Shown here: positions 1-7,699 of the stretch, piece after piece
Layout of the letters: every line of letters starts with the position of its first letter
Numbering within the stretch: the first letter of the stretch is position 1
Assembly: GCA_028565635.1 (NCBI GenBank)
Contig: JAOXYB010009789.1
Coordinates: 1 to 19,956, forward strand
DNA length: 19,956 nucleotides
Source: Phoronis ovalis
Lineage: Eukaryota; Phoronida; Phoronidae
Direction of reading: 5' to 3'
Translations under genes and position numbers: made by a program
Notes under the pieces: model-generated
Seen by the model: the letters and a program-made list of their open reading frames with translations, nothing else
What the model was told of the DNA's origin: nothing
The model's database searches: none

Positions 1-654
1 TTATTTTTCCACCCCACCACCTATAATATGTATTTAAGTACGATACCCACCACCCGTAATATTTCTATTCAACTGCCGTCCGCCCCCCCCCCCCGTACAA
101 TTGAAAGCGGAACAGCCCTTATATACTAGGCATGATTTTTTCATTTCGCACTAACCCATAAACATAGGTGGGTTTTACCCGCCCCCTATATTAAACGCTA
201 TACATTTGGGGTCATTGTGATAACTTTTGAGATGATCCCTTAGGTAGCATTTATACATCAGATGTATACATTTTATGAAAGAGGTAAAATATAAGCTCAC
301 ATGGCCACTGCAGCTAGTTGAGCTCTGTAAACAAAAAAGCTGCTGTTGTATTTGTGGAATGTTATATTTTGTGTTGATTAATGAAGGTAATTATACTTGC
401 TCAGTGTCCAGTTCATGGTTAGACTTACAGTTAGGTACTATACTCAATCACATCTTTTAAATTTATCATATTCTAGATAAGAAATAGGGGTTAAAAATTA
501 ATGCAGCTTAATTTATTTGTCTTTTTTAGCTGCACCAGTTGTTTTGTCAGTGAAAGGCAAGCTCCTTTACACAGGAAATAAGTGATCAGGAATTCTTCCT
601 GCAATCTTATGATGTTCACTTTTGGTAGTTTAAAATTTCTATTGTAATCTCTAT
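1..654. other. Non-coding AT-rich stretch
   Basis: I see no convincing gene here. The stretch contains a 12-base C homopolymer (83-94), a perfect odd palindrome TATACATC-A-GATGTATA at 252-268, and a GCAGCT...AGCTGC inverted pair around 503-533. The short open frame beginning near 275 has random-looking composition, is short, and shows no recognisable domain, so it is not called. Confidence 0.6.
83..94. repeat. C12 homopolymer tract
   Basis: Twelve consecutive C residues stand in otherwise AT-rich DNA. The true length may differ, because such runs are prone to sequencing and replication slippage. Confidence 0.9.
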
Positions 655-924
655 CTATGAAGTGACTTCCAGGAACGCCCTAAAGTCAGCTATATGGACC
701 TTTTTAGTGCCTGTACTGACAAAAATGGGAAGTTGTGTGGACCTTGTTAGTGCCTGTACTGACAAAAATATGTTCTGTTCTGGAGTTGTCTCCCTGGGGA
801 ACACCATGCAGTAGTGGTCTCCCCTGCTCATAGTGCTGTTGCTGAAGGTTTTAATTGCACCTGGTGGACAGCATCTGATCAACTCTAAACGACCGTGACC
901 TATTCGGAGTTGATTCTTATGCTG
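655..924 (-). other. Unassigned open frame, possible coding relic
   Basis: On the minus strand about 89 codons stay open between stops at 925-927 and 655-657, in a patch visibly richer in G+C than its surroundings. The peptide has a non-random look (for example RLELIRCCPPGAIKTFSN, then MSRGDHYCMVFPRETTPEQ), with few of the Lys/Asn/Ile/Phe runs typical of chance frames in this AT-rich DNA. I do not recognise a family. There is no ATG near the start of the frame, so if coding it would be an internal exon or a fragment of a dispersed repeat. A 43-bp tandem duplication inside it is not a multiple of three, so the two copies are read in different frames. This argues for a broken or recently rearranged copy. 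It could equally be a chance open frame. Confidence 0.25.
696..769. repeat. 43-bp period tandem duplication
   Basis: The 31 bases at 696-726 recur at 739-769 with one mismatch (positions 703 and 746: T versus G in the ggacct-n-tt context). The offset is 43 bases. The shared core includes AGTGCCTGTACTGACAAAAA. Because 43 is not divisible by 3, the duplication shifts any reading frame running through it. Confidence 0.9.
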
Positions 925-3900
925 TTATATGGGTACACTGGTATGGGTGCTTTTTCAAAAATCATGTAAACCGGTACATTGCCTTTGTTTTGATCGAACA
1001 GAAACATGATTATTTCTTTATTTGTAAATATATTTCCTGGATAAAGCTGAAGATGTAGAATTCGTTTTCATGGCGTACCCGCACAATATTTGCTGGACAA
1101 TAGGTGAAACATATCATTGACCTAGAATGACTTGTATGATGCAATCTGAATGATTTATCCACAAAAAGATATATATTGACTATTTAAAACATGACAATAT
1201 ACATAAAAAAAAACAATTTATTTTACAAATTACGTTTTGTCCTGTCAGCCTTCATTGTTGCATGTGTGACGTAACGTCATTCCCACTTGGCACCCAAGGG
1301 CGTTGTATCGTACATGCATGATATACATAACATGTCAGTATCAACAATACGAAACAAATGATTGGTCCAGGATTTATGCTAATTTTTTGGCTATTTGTTC
1401 CCCTTTTAATTTTTTCATTATGTTAATCCTATCTTCTACTTCGGCGTTGTCGTGCAAATGAAGCAGGATATAGCTTCCAGGCGATCACGTTTCTGTCATG
1501 TGTAGCGTGTGGTTGTACTTTCCTGTCTGTGTCGCTCTGCACTGAAGTAGTGTTTTAGTAAGTTCTGTGTTTACAACTTCTTTGGAAGCAGGAACTAAAA
1601 AGTAGGCCCGATAGTTGAGCTCTGTTGGACAGTTTATTTTAGGAATTAAGTGTTATAGCTAAATTCTGATTGCCCGGACCAATTCAATTTCGTTCTACTG
1701 ATTTAGAAAACTGTGCTTGCTGTGCCCCTTTAGTAGTCGAATCTGTTCCCAACAGAAAAAGTATTTGTTATTCCAACTTATTTAAAAGAGAAGCGTGTTG
1801 TGTTATTGCATTCAAATATTTCATCTAAATGTACAGAAAAAATAATATAAATATTGCCGCATTGCTGATGATTTTGATAGTATACAAAAACATTTCTAAA
1901 TAAAATCAAATATAATAAAATGCTGATTCTAAAAATATCTTTAAAGAAAATCTTTTGGCTACAGTCAGAATAGATTTCCTGAAGAAAAAAAAGCACGATC
2001 GATAATATATACGTCAGTGTTATTCCCAGTTGTTTGTTGCTTGTAACTGATTGTGTAATATTCTGTTGGTAAATGCAGTTCAATGTGGGTACTTATCTCA
2101 TTTATTTATGATCTGCATGCAACAGATACTGAAAAGATAAAAGGCATGATTAATAATTCAAGAACCAAGTTTTAAAATAAAAGCGACTTTTATCTACACG
2201 CACATGTCGCATTTATGTAATTCAAATTTTTCTGTGTACCATTTTACAATCTGATTAACACAAAACGGACATAATTGAAAATACGGTAACAGCCCGGGGT
2301 AACACAGTCAGAAAATTAAAGATTCAATATCGTCCTTAAGTTTCACTTCGTGCTTAGGCGTATGAAGCGATTCTACATAGATGAAATTAGTAAAATTTAG
2401 ACCGAAGCTGCAGTCAAAGATAATTATGCTATAACATCTGTGACAAATAGCTCAAGTAATGCGCAGCAGTAATAAACTGGATGCTGATTACCATAGATGT
2501 TTGTATTTGGTTAAAGCGCTACACTATTTCAAATCCGATCTCTACACCCGCTGTAAGGAAATAAAACTACCTAACAGGTGTCAATTGTTACTGGTTAATA
2601 TTAAACAAATCTATCTTTTTGATCTTCAACATCGAATATCAACTTGGTCCACTTTCAGAACACATTGGTAATTTTGCTTGAAGATATTTGAGGTCGTTCT
2701 AAAATATGTTTCGTGCGTTGCTGTTACTGGTCGGACTGTTAACTATCTGCAGAAGGATTACCTTCTTTCTTTATATGGTGTTCTAAAATATATTCATTTA
2801 CATTTTCAAAAGTTAACACTCGATTTTCGTGTTTGATAAACAATATAGGAGTATTTCTAGACGAAAGCGGCTTAAAATACAAATCGGATAAGTAACTGCA
2901 TCGATACACAACAGCAGTTTAGACGTTATCATAAATGCCACATAGGTTTTCAATAACAGACAACCCTCTATACTGACATATTTATTTAGACATTTACCCC
3001 GACGATATTAAATGGCTTCAGTGTCTCCAAATCATTGTTTTGTTTAGTTTTCATTGCTGCTTTGTATTCCTCAGATGGCAAGAGAAGTAAGCGAGGGTAC
3101 CGGTATCTAGTATCTGCAGTACGGTATTTTCCGAGAGTATGTTACGGTATGTTACGATGGTAATTTTTAAGTGCAATGATACGTAATTAAGTCGTGTACT
3201 ATTAAAAAGGTGTTGTTCCGAGACGAGGTGTTTACGGCGTGTAAAGAGAAGGAAATTGGCTGTAAAGGAGAGATGTACTTTTGATTCATTAACCATGCAA
3301 GAGCAAATTTCTTTGCAATCAGTTACTTCTTCGAAATTCTGTTATATACCGACTAGTCTCAGTTTAGACCCCTGTTGTATTAAAAAAAAAATTGTTAAAA
3401 ATTGAGTTTATATACGACTTTAGATCTATCCCTATATGCAACAATAATAATATGGTCTATTAATTTTAAAACACATTTTTGACTTTTGCGAGCTTATAGT
3501 TTTAAAACAATTTAGTACATTTATAAGATATATAGTCTGCGTTAGAGACTATATACCGACTGGTGTCGCTGTGTAAATATATATACACCATCGTTAATAT
3601 AGAGGTGACGTTTGTAGAAAGCCGACACATCAGTTTTTCATTACGCGTATGATCATCTGGGAAAATAATGCTCGCATTAATATTATTAAAGTATTTTATT
3701 ACTTGTGGTTACACAATATAATAAAACTATCACACTATTATGATAAATAGTCGAAAAAATGTTGTAGTTGAAAATGTGGACAAATTATTACTAGACAATT
3801 TTAACTTTATTTTTATTCAATATCTCTTTGTCTTATTTTGTTTTGTGCTGGTATTTCAGAAATTAAATTACCGGCATACGTAATTTCATATCTAAATATT

Positions 3901-4740
3901 GTTGATTTTTGAATTTTTAGAAGTACGTGATCCGCCCCGACTCAACTTCTTTCATGATCTGCTAATAAGAAAGACGAACTCAAGACTGCAACAGATAATG
4001 TTTTTTCTTGTACTTGTAAGGTAACACCTGTGGTCTGTCTTTCTCAAATTAAGTCCACTCAAATAAAGCAACACATTGACAGATGCATGGCCACAGGCAG
4101 AGTGTCTAGTTCCCGGTCTAGTTTCCACAACAAAAAAACAGTATTTATAACTTTCATTACAAAATTGAGTCATATGCACTTTCTTTTATCCAGGTTAAAC
4201 ATTTGTTGACGCAAGAAATGATAATTATTCGGCAGACAAATATGCAAGGTTACAGGTACCGCTACAAAAAAGAAAGACAAAAATTAATATTTATGTTTCC
4301 GGTGCACTTGTTCAACTTCTTACCAAACAATATTACACGTACCAATAGTCTACGCCACAACTGTTATTTCAACCGCAATGAAAGCTTTTTACACCACTTT
4401 GCTTTAGCTCTGTAATGCAGTGCTAAGATAAAAATGTCTTGTCCATTTAGAGTTTAGGTGCATTTATTTAATGTTAAAAATTTTTAAATCATTTCTTAAA
4501 GCATTTTTATTGATCATTTACATTTTTATGGAGCATTTTCTAATATTTAATGTTTATTATCTCGCACAAATAGCTACAGCTATTGATTTATTTGGCTTGA
4601 TATTGCTTATATAATGCTGCGCAATGTTATTTGTACAACTGTCTGCGTGCGATATGGTAGTATAATGTAATCTCATTAGCTTATGTAATTCGTCTAGCAG
4701 CACGTCTTGTTTATAGTCTAGGCTTGGATAGCTTCCAAGT
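925..4740. other. Long non-coding stretch
   Basis: No gene is supported. All open frames here are under about 100 codons, rich in Ile/Lys/Asn/Phe/Tyr or lacking any motif, and several begin at non-ATG codons. Small structures seen are a CRE-type palindrome (1267-1279), a 10-bp tandem pair TATGTTACGG/TATGTTACGA (3138-3157), and a 12-base direct repeat TATATACCGACT at 3343-3354 and 3550-3561, with a partial related copy near 3408. The segment 1240-1560 is less AT-rich and ends in a GTAAGT donor-like hexamer (1558-1563). It could be a remote regulatory or untranslated exon, but nothing proves this. Confidence 0.55.
1266..1279 (+). promoter_or_regulatory. CRE-like palindrome overlapping an E4BP4-type site
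   Basis: TGACGT-A-ACGTCA at 1267-1279 is a perfect odd palindrome made of two overlapping CRE halves. Positions 1266-1275, GTGACGTAAC, match all ten positions of the consensus RTKAYGTAAY known for E4BP4/NFIL3-type bZIP proteins. The bZIP gene in this window belongs to a related group, but the site lies 4.5 kb upstream of its promoter, so the link is inference. Confidence 0.4.
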
Positions 4741-4746
4741 AAAGAC

Positions 4747-4764
4747 ATTATGTAATGGCATTAC
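4747..4764 (+). promoter_or_regulatory. PAR/E4BP4-type site beside an ATTA palindrome
   Basis: ATTATGTAAT at 4747-4756 fits the RTTAYGTAAY consensus of PAR/E4BP4 bZIP factors at every position. It overlaps GTAATG-G-CATTAC (4752-4764), a perfect odd palindrome with two inverted TAAT cores, as bound by paired homeodomains. Such AT-rich words are common by chance in this DNA. The interest is its position at the upstream edge of the clustered elements that lead to the bZIP promoter. Confidence 0.3.
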
Positions 4765-4774
4765 TATTTTAATC

Positions 4775-5863
4775 ATCACGCAACATAAACAAGTCTGCCT
4801 CTCAGGGCGTTTAAGGTCAGATTCATTAAAAACAGAATAATACCTTGTGATATTTGAGGCTAGGTGTGATCTCTTTACACAAAGAAATAAGTTGGCAAGG
4901 GCATCTGTAAAGTAATCAAATGATTTTAAAAGTTGTAAACAAGTACGCGTAATGGCTTAGTGAGGTCAAACCACTATTGTAAAAAGCATTTCATGAATAA
5001 AAGCCTATAAATAAACTACAGAATATAGGATTAGGTCACATCAATTTTTGTTATGAAACTAATGTGCGGTTTTAATGATTTTGCTCAAAACACAAAAAAC
5101 CCATGCATAAATATCTTACTGAAATGTATTAGATAAAAGTGTTTTTCTGTTGCGTGACTGTTTTTCATCATGTATTGCCATAAAAAGGATGTGGTATATG
5201 GAATGTAAGAAGTGATTGAGACTTGTTTTTAACACACCATTACATCAATCTCCAATCAATATAATAAACCACAATGACCTTAACTGACCTAAGGTATAGC
5301 CTTTCTGGAGCCGGTGTTTACTTTAAATGGTATGGCCTGCTATGCGTCCACTCTACGACCAGGTCAGATTTAATAAGTTGAGCATATAATTACTACATGC
5401 TACAACTAAACACTGTCTTCATTCAACAGAGAATTAAGATTTTTTTATGATAAAATATCTTAGCCTAAAGCCTGATATCGAAGTCGCCACTGTACTTTTA
5501 ATATTACGTGTGTGGTATGACAGCATCCTAGTAATTTATCTGACGCCTTGTGTTAGTGTTAGAACTCTGAACCTAATTTGCATATGTAAAGTATCTACAT
5601 ATTTAAATCATGCTTATTACTGATCAAATGTTCTTTTATATTTATTCGGCAAAAATATTAGTCTACATTTTTTAAAGCCCCTAGTCACACCGAGGCTATC
5701 ACCCTTTGCCCTCCATCATGCAATATCTCTGTCCTTACGTAATAGACTGGAAACACAACGCTCGACCAATCACAGCAGATGTTTCATCGATGCATCGTCA
5801 AGTCGGTGTTTGGTTTGATTGTGGCTGTTGCGTGATTGGTTAGCTAATTCTTAGTTGCGTAAA
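4775..5863. promoter_or_regulatory. Recurrent GTTGCGTGAY / GTTGCGTAA elements
   Basis: The ten-base word GTTGCGTGAY occurs three times: at 4775-4784 (reverse strand), 5149-5158 and 5827-5836. The related GTTGCGTAAA lies at 5854-5863. All share the GTTGCG half-site of C/EBP and PAR-type bZIP targets (consensus RTTGCGYAAY or RTTAYGTAAY). A nine-base GC-containing word repeating three times in about 1.1 kb is far above chance in DNA of this composition. They cluster upstream of, and within, the promoter of the bZIP gene. A bZIP binder is plausible, possibly the gene's own product, but this is inferred. Confidence 0.45.
5275..5290 (-). promoter_or_regulatory. Perfect DR4 nuclear-receptor element
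   Basis: Read on the minus strand the site is AGGTCA-GTTA-AGGTCA: two perfect half-sites in direct repeat with a four-base spacer. DR4 is the classical spacing for RXR heterodimers with thyroid-hormone, LXR or CAR-type receptors. The second half is also TTAAGGTCA, the extended monomer form. It lies about 640 bp upstream of the inferred start of the bZIP transcript. Confidence 0.5.
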
Positions 5864-5930
5864 TTTGCTATTGATTTACATACGGTCAACCAGCCTTCGT
5901 TCATCTCAGGTCATGAGTTCAGTTAAGGAC
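5690..5930 (+). promoter_or_regulatory. Putative promoter of the bZIP gene (CCAAT and bZIP sites)
   Basis: No TATA box is obvious. There are CCAAT boxes in opposite orientations, at 5766-5770 (plus) and 5835-5839 (ATTGG). Interleaved with them are the palindrome TTACGTAA (5735-5742, the core site of PAR/E4BP4 bZIP factors), GTTGCGTGAT (5827-5836) and GTTGCGTAAA (5854-5863). A DR2 element, AGGTCA-TG-AGTTCA, covers 5908-5921, and TCAGTT at 5919-5924 fits the arthropod-type initiator TCAKTY. The block is less AT-rich than its flanks and sits just upstream of a strong splice donor. The start site is inferred, not shown. Confidence 0.5.
5908..5921 (+). promoter_or_regulatory. DR2-type nuclear-receptor element
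   Basis: AGGTCA-TG-AGTTCA: both halves fit RGKTCA with a two-base spacer, the arrangement used by retinoid-type RXR heterodimers. It overlaps the proposed initiator, so binding could affect initiation directly. The function is inferred. Confidence 0.35.
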
Positions 5931-6033
5931 TTGGTCGAACAGAAACAGTTGAAAAACCATATGTATCTCTAATTTTATTTCAGTTATCAAATCCAAATTG
6001 TGGACGTAACAGCAAAATATCGTTTTTCGTCAG
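5921..6033 (+). other. Putative non-coding exon 1 of the bZIP gene (5' UTR)
   Basis: The 3' end is defined by CAG|GTAAAT at 6031-6039, a good match to the donor consensus. The 5' end is taken from the initiator-like TCAGTT at 5919-5924 and is uncertain. The exon is inferred because a strong acceptor lies just upstream of the ATG of the coding exon and a promoter-like block precedes this donor. The short ATG frames inside do not continue in the coding frame. Confidence 0.4.
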
Positions 6034-6302
6034 GTAAATACTTTTTCCTCCATTTTCTATTTGCCCATGTGTTTTTTCACTGAACGTTTACCATTATTTT
6101 TTATCCCCTGGACAAACATTCCAACCTTTGTTAGGCGTGTATCGTTGTATGCTTGGACATATTCTGCCGGTATTTTCAAGCCACTAAAAAAGCAATATGT
6201 GCCGGGATGTACTTATTTAGATGACCTGCACAGTTAGGATGTTTGTCAAGAAGGGTATCGGCAACTAAATGAATGGATGGATAGTATGTTTTTTGTCTCG
6301 CC

Positions 6303-6313
6303 AATATGGCGGC
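6303..6313 (+). promoter_or_regulatory. YY1/Pho-type motif
   Basis: AATATGGCGGC matches AANATGGCGGC at every position. YY1-type sites of this form are known near starts of transcription and in first introns. Here it lies about 310 bp before the ATG, in the proposed intron 1. Confidence 0.45.
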
Positions 6314-6377
6314 TAGGAAAATCTACGTAATACATTGTGTAATGTTTCATTTTTTTCCTGCTATTTATTTCGGTTGT

Positions 6378-6395
6378 ATGACGTAATCAGCCAAT
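6378..6395 (+). promoter_or_regulatory. E4BP4/PAR bZIP site next to a CCAAT box
   Basis: ATGACGTAAT fits RTKAYGTAAY completely, and a CCAAT box follows three bases later. It lies in the proposed first intron of a gene encoding a related bZIP protein, so direct autoregulation is a reasonable but unproven reading. Confidence 0.4.
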
Positions 6396-6622
6396 GATTA
6401 ATATTTACTTTATTTTTGACTGTGGTCTTAGAATTTATAGTGGGGTTCTCTTGATTACAATTTTGTTGGTAGTTCCTTTGTTAATAGTAATATCAAGTTG
6501 TTTACTTGTTTTTCATTCAATGCTGTTTTTAAATTTATTATCGGACAATGATCTAAAAATATTTTATTGCCCTTTCTAGTTACGCAGGCTTATCTGAAGT
6601 TGGTACAAGCGTGTAAATAAGA

Positions 6623-7699
6623 ATGGCGGATGGTGATCAGGTTGACGTTAAAAGAGAACCGTGTAGTCCGGCTGGTTCAGAGCATTCGGCATCAGAAGAG
6701 CAAAATAATCATACAGAAATAAAAACAGAACAGGACCAACCTTTAGACTTTTCAAAAGGCAGGCGATCATCATACGATAGCCATGAGGGATCAGAATCAC
6801 CTCCACGATCACCTCACCAAAATGGATATGAGAATGGCGTGCATTCAGGAGATGAGAATTCGCGATCTCATTCCTCAGTTTCTACCTCAGATTCAGAACA
6901 GAAAATTGGAGAACCTCAACTAGCTAAGCCAGGGACTTTACCAGGGACTGTATTCCCAGGAATGATTCCAGGATTATTTCCAGGATACCCAGGGGGATTT
7001 CCAGCTGGCTTCCCCATGGCTGGTGCAACTGGATTATTTGGACTTACACCCACCTCTCTGGCCAGTGCTCTTGACCAACGGAATAAAGCAATGTCGCTAC
7101 AAATACAACAGGGTGGTAAGAATACTCGCCCTTTTAAAGCATACCCCAAAGATCCTCTCTCTCTACCTCTAGGATATCCATATAACATGCCCGCGTTTAT
7201 GGCATCTTTACAAAGTGCTTCAGGAATACCGGAAGGACTAGCTTCTGCACAAGCGTTAAATCAGAGTTCTGAAGAGCTTTTTAATATTTATCGTCAACAA
7301 GTAATAAAAGCACAAGATGATTTGAAAAAATCTAAAAATACCTCATCGAGTGGCGAATCAAGAATGGCTATCTCAAAAAGTCCATCTCCAACACTAGAAG
7401 TTACAACAGCTAACAGTAACACCTCAAGTCCCACCTCAACGTCAACCTCTACTTCCGCATCTCGCAAACGACCTCGTATTTGCCCAGATAACGCCAAGGA
7501 TGAAAGCTATTGGGATCGTAGACGTAAAAATAATGAAGCAGCAAAACGTTCGAGAGATGCCCGTAGAGCCAAGGAGGATGAAATTGCGATCAGAGCTGCT
7601 TTCTTAGAACAGGAAAATCTTAAACTCAGGGTAGAAGTTGCTGCTTTAAAAACTGAAACAGCTAAACTGAGGTGTATGCTTTTGAATAGCAATCCATAA
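6623..7699 (+). CDS. bZIP transcription factor, CES-2/Giant/PAR-related
   Basis: This is an intact 358-residue protein encoded in one exon. A bZIP domain fills the C-terminus (about 281-354). The basic region has invariant Asn303, Ala306, Ala307, Ser310 and Arg311 in [13 protein letters not shown], preceded by [11 protein letters not shown], the family hallmark of the PAR/CES-2/Giant/E4BP4 group. The zipper has Ile321, Leu328, Leu335, Leu342 and Leu349 at heptad d positions and Asn332 at an a position, as in GCN4, favouring parallel dimers. [14 protein letters not shown] (169-182) resembles a conserved motif of Giant/CES-2-like proteins. The N-terminus has PLDFS (40-44), a variant of the CtBP-binding motif PxDLS, flanked by SUMO-consensus VKRE (Lys10) and IKTE (Lys34). 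Residues 103-140 are Pro/Gly-rich, 267-280 Ser/Thr-rich, and 281-285 (RKRPR) a likely nuclear signal. The start has A at -3 and G at +4, and an in-frame TAA lies nine bases upstream. It is expected to be a nuclear DNA-binding regulator, probably a repressor. The exact orthologue (CES-2, Giant, HLF/TEF or NFIL3 type) cannot be fixed here. Confidence 0.95.
   Translation: MADGDQVDVKREPCSPAGSEHSASEEQNNHTEIKTEQDQPLDFSKGRRSSYDSHEGSESPPRSPHQNGYENGVHSGDENSRSHSSVSTSDSEQKIGEPQLAKPGTLPGTVFPGMIPGLFPGYPGGFPAGFPMAGATGLFGLTPTSLASALDQRNKAMSLQIQQGGKNTRPFKAYPKDPLSLPLGYPYNMPAFMASLQSASGIPEGLASAQALNQSSEELFNIYRQQVIKAQDDLKKSKNTSSSGESRMAISKSPSPTLEVTTANSNTSSPTSTSTSTSASRKRPRICPDNAKDESYWDRRRKNNEAAKRSRDARRAKEDEIAIRAAFLEQENLKLRVEVAALKTETAKLRCMLLNSNP
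6929..7010 (+). repeat. In-frame CCAGG-rich repeat encoding Pro-Gly stretch
   Basis: CCAGG recurs about every 12 bases (CCAGGGACT twice, then CCAGGAAT, CCAGGAT and so on), encoding PG-x-x units in residues 103-132 of the bZIP protein. It looks like an imperfect coding minisatellite, so its length may vary between alleles or species. Confidence 0.6.

Larger units (their letters stand above)
4814..5921. promoter_or_regulatory. Cluster of seven AGGTCA nuclear-receptor half-sites
   Basis: AGGTCA or its complement occurs at 4814-4819, 4963-4968, 5033-5038, 5275-5280, 5285-5290, 5361-5366 and 5908-5913. Base composition predicts fewer than one in this 1.1 kb. The copy at 4811-4819 reads TTAAGGTCA, a full match to the extended monomer site TNAAGGTCA used by ERR/FTZ-F1-type receptors. 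Two copies form a DR4 and one forms a DR2, listed separately. The cluster ends at the putative transcription start of the bZIP gene, so it is most simply read as that gene's enhancer and proximal promoter. Confidence 0.5.
6034..6579 (+). other. Putative intron 1 with regulatory motifs
   Basis: It begins GTAAAT after CAG and ends in a pyrimidine-rich run followed by CTAG at 6578-6579. A second AG at 6586-6587 could serve as an alternative acceptor. Within it are CCAAT at 6301-6305, directly overlapping AATATGGCGGC (6303-6313, YY1/Pho consensus), TACGTAA at 6324-6330, ATGACGTAAT at 6378-6387 (all ten positions of the E4BP4 consensus RTKAYGTAAY) and CCAAT at 6391-6395. This repeats the CCAAT plus bZIP-site pairing of the upstream promoter, so a second internal promoter is possible. 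The 61-codon ATG frame at 6394-6579 ends inside the acceptor and looks like chance. Confidence 0.45.

Noticed and set aside
3952-4415. Open frames on both strands around 4.0-4.4 kb
   Set aside because: They start at non-ATG codons or in poor context and show no recognisable domain. They are consistent with chance.
5947-5951. AGTTG as a downstream promoter element
   Set aside because: It sits one base off the strict spacing from the proposed initiator, and the five-base word is too common to count.
6394-6579. Plus-strand 61-codon hydrophobic frame before the bZIP ATG
   Set aside because: It lies in the proposed intron, its stop is the TAG of the splice acceptor, and its composition is the T-rich bias of the tract.
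6916-7692. Minus-strand open frames under the bZIP coding region
   Set aside because: They are antisense shadows of a well supported gene, with no motif of their own.
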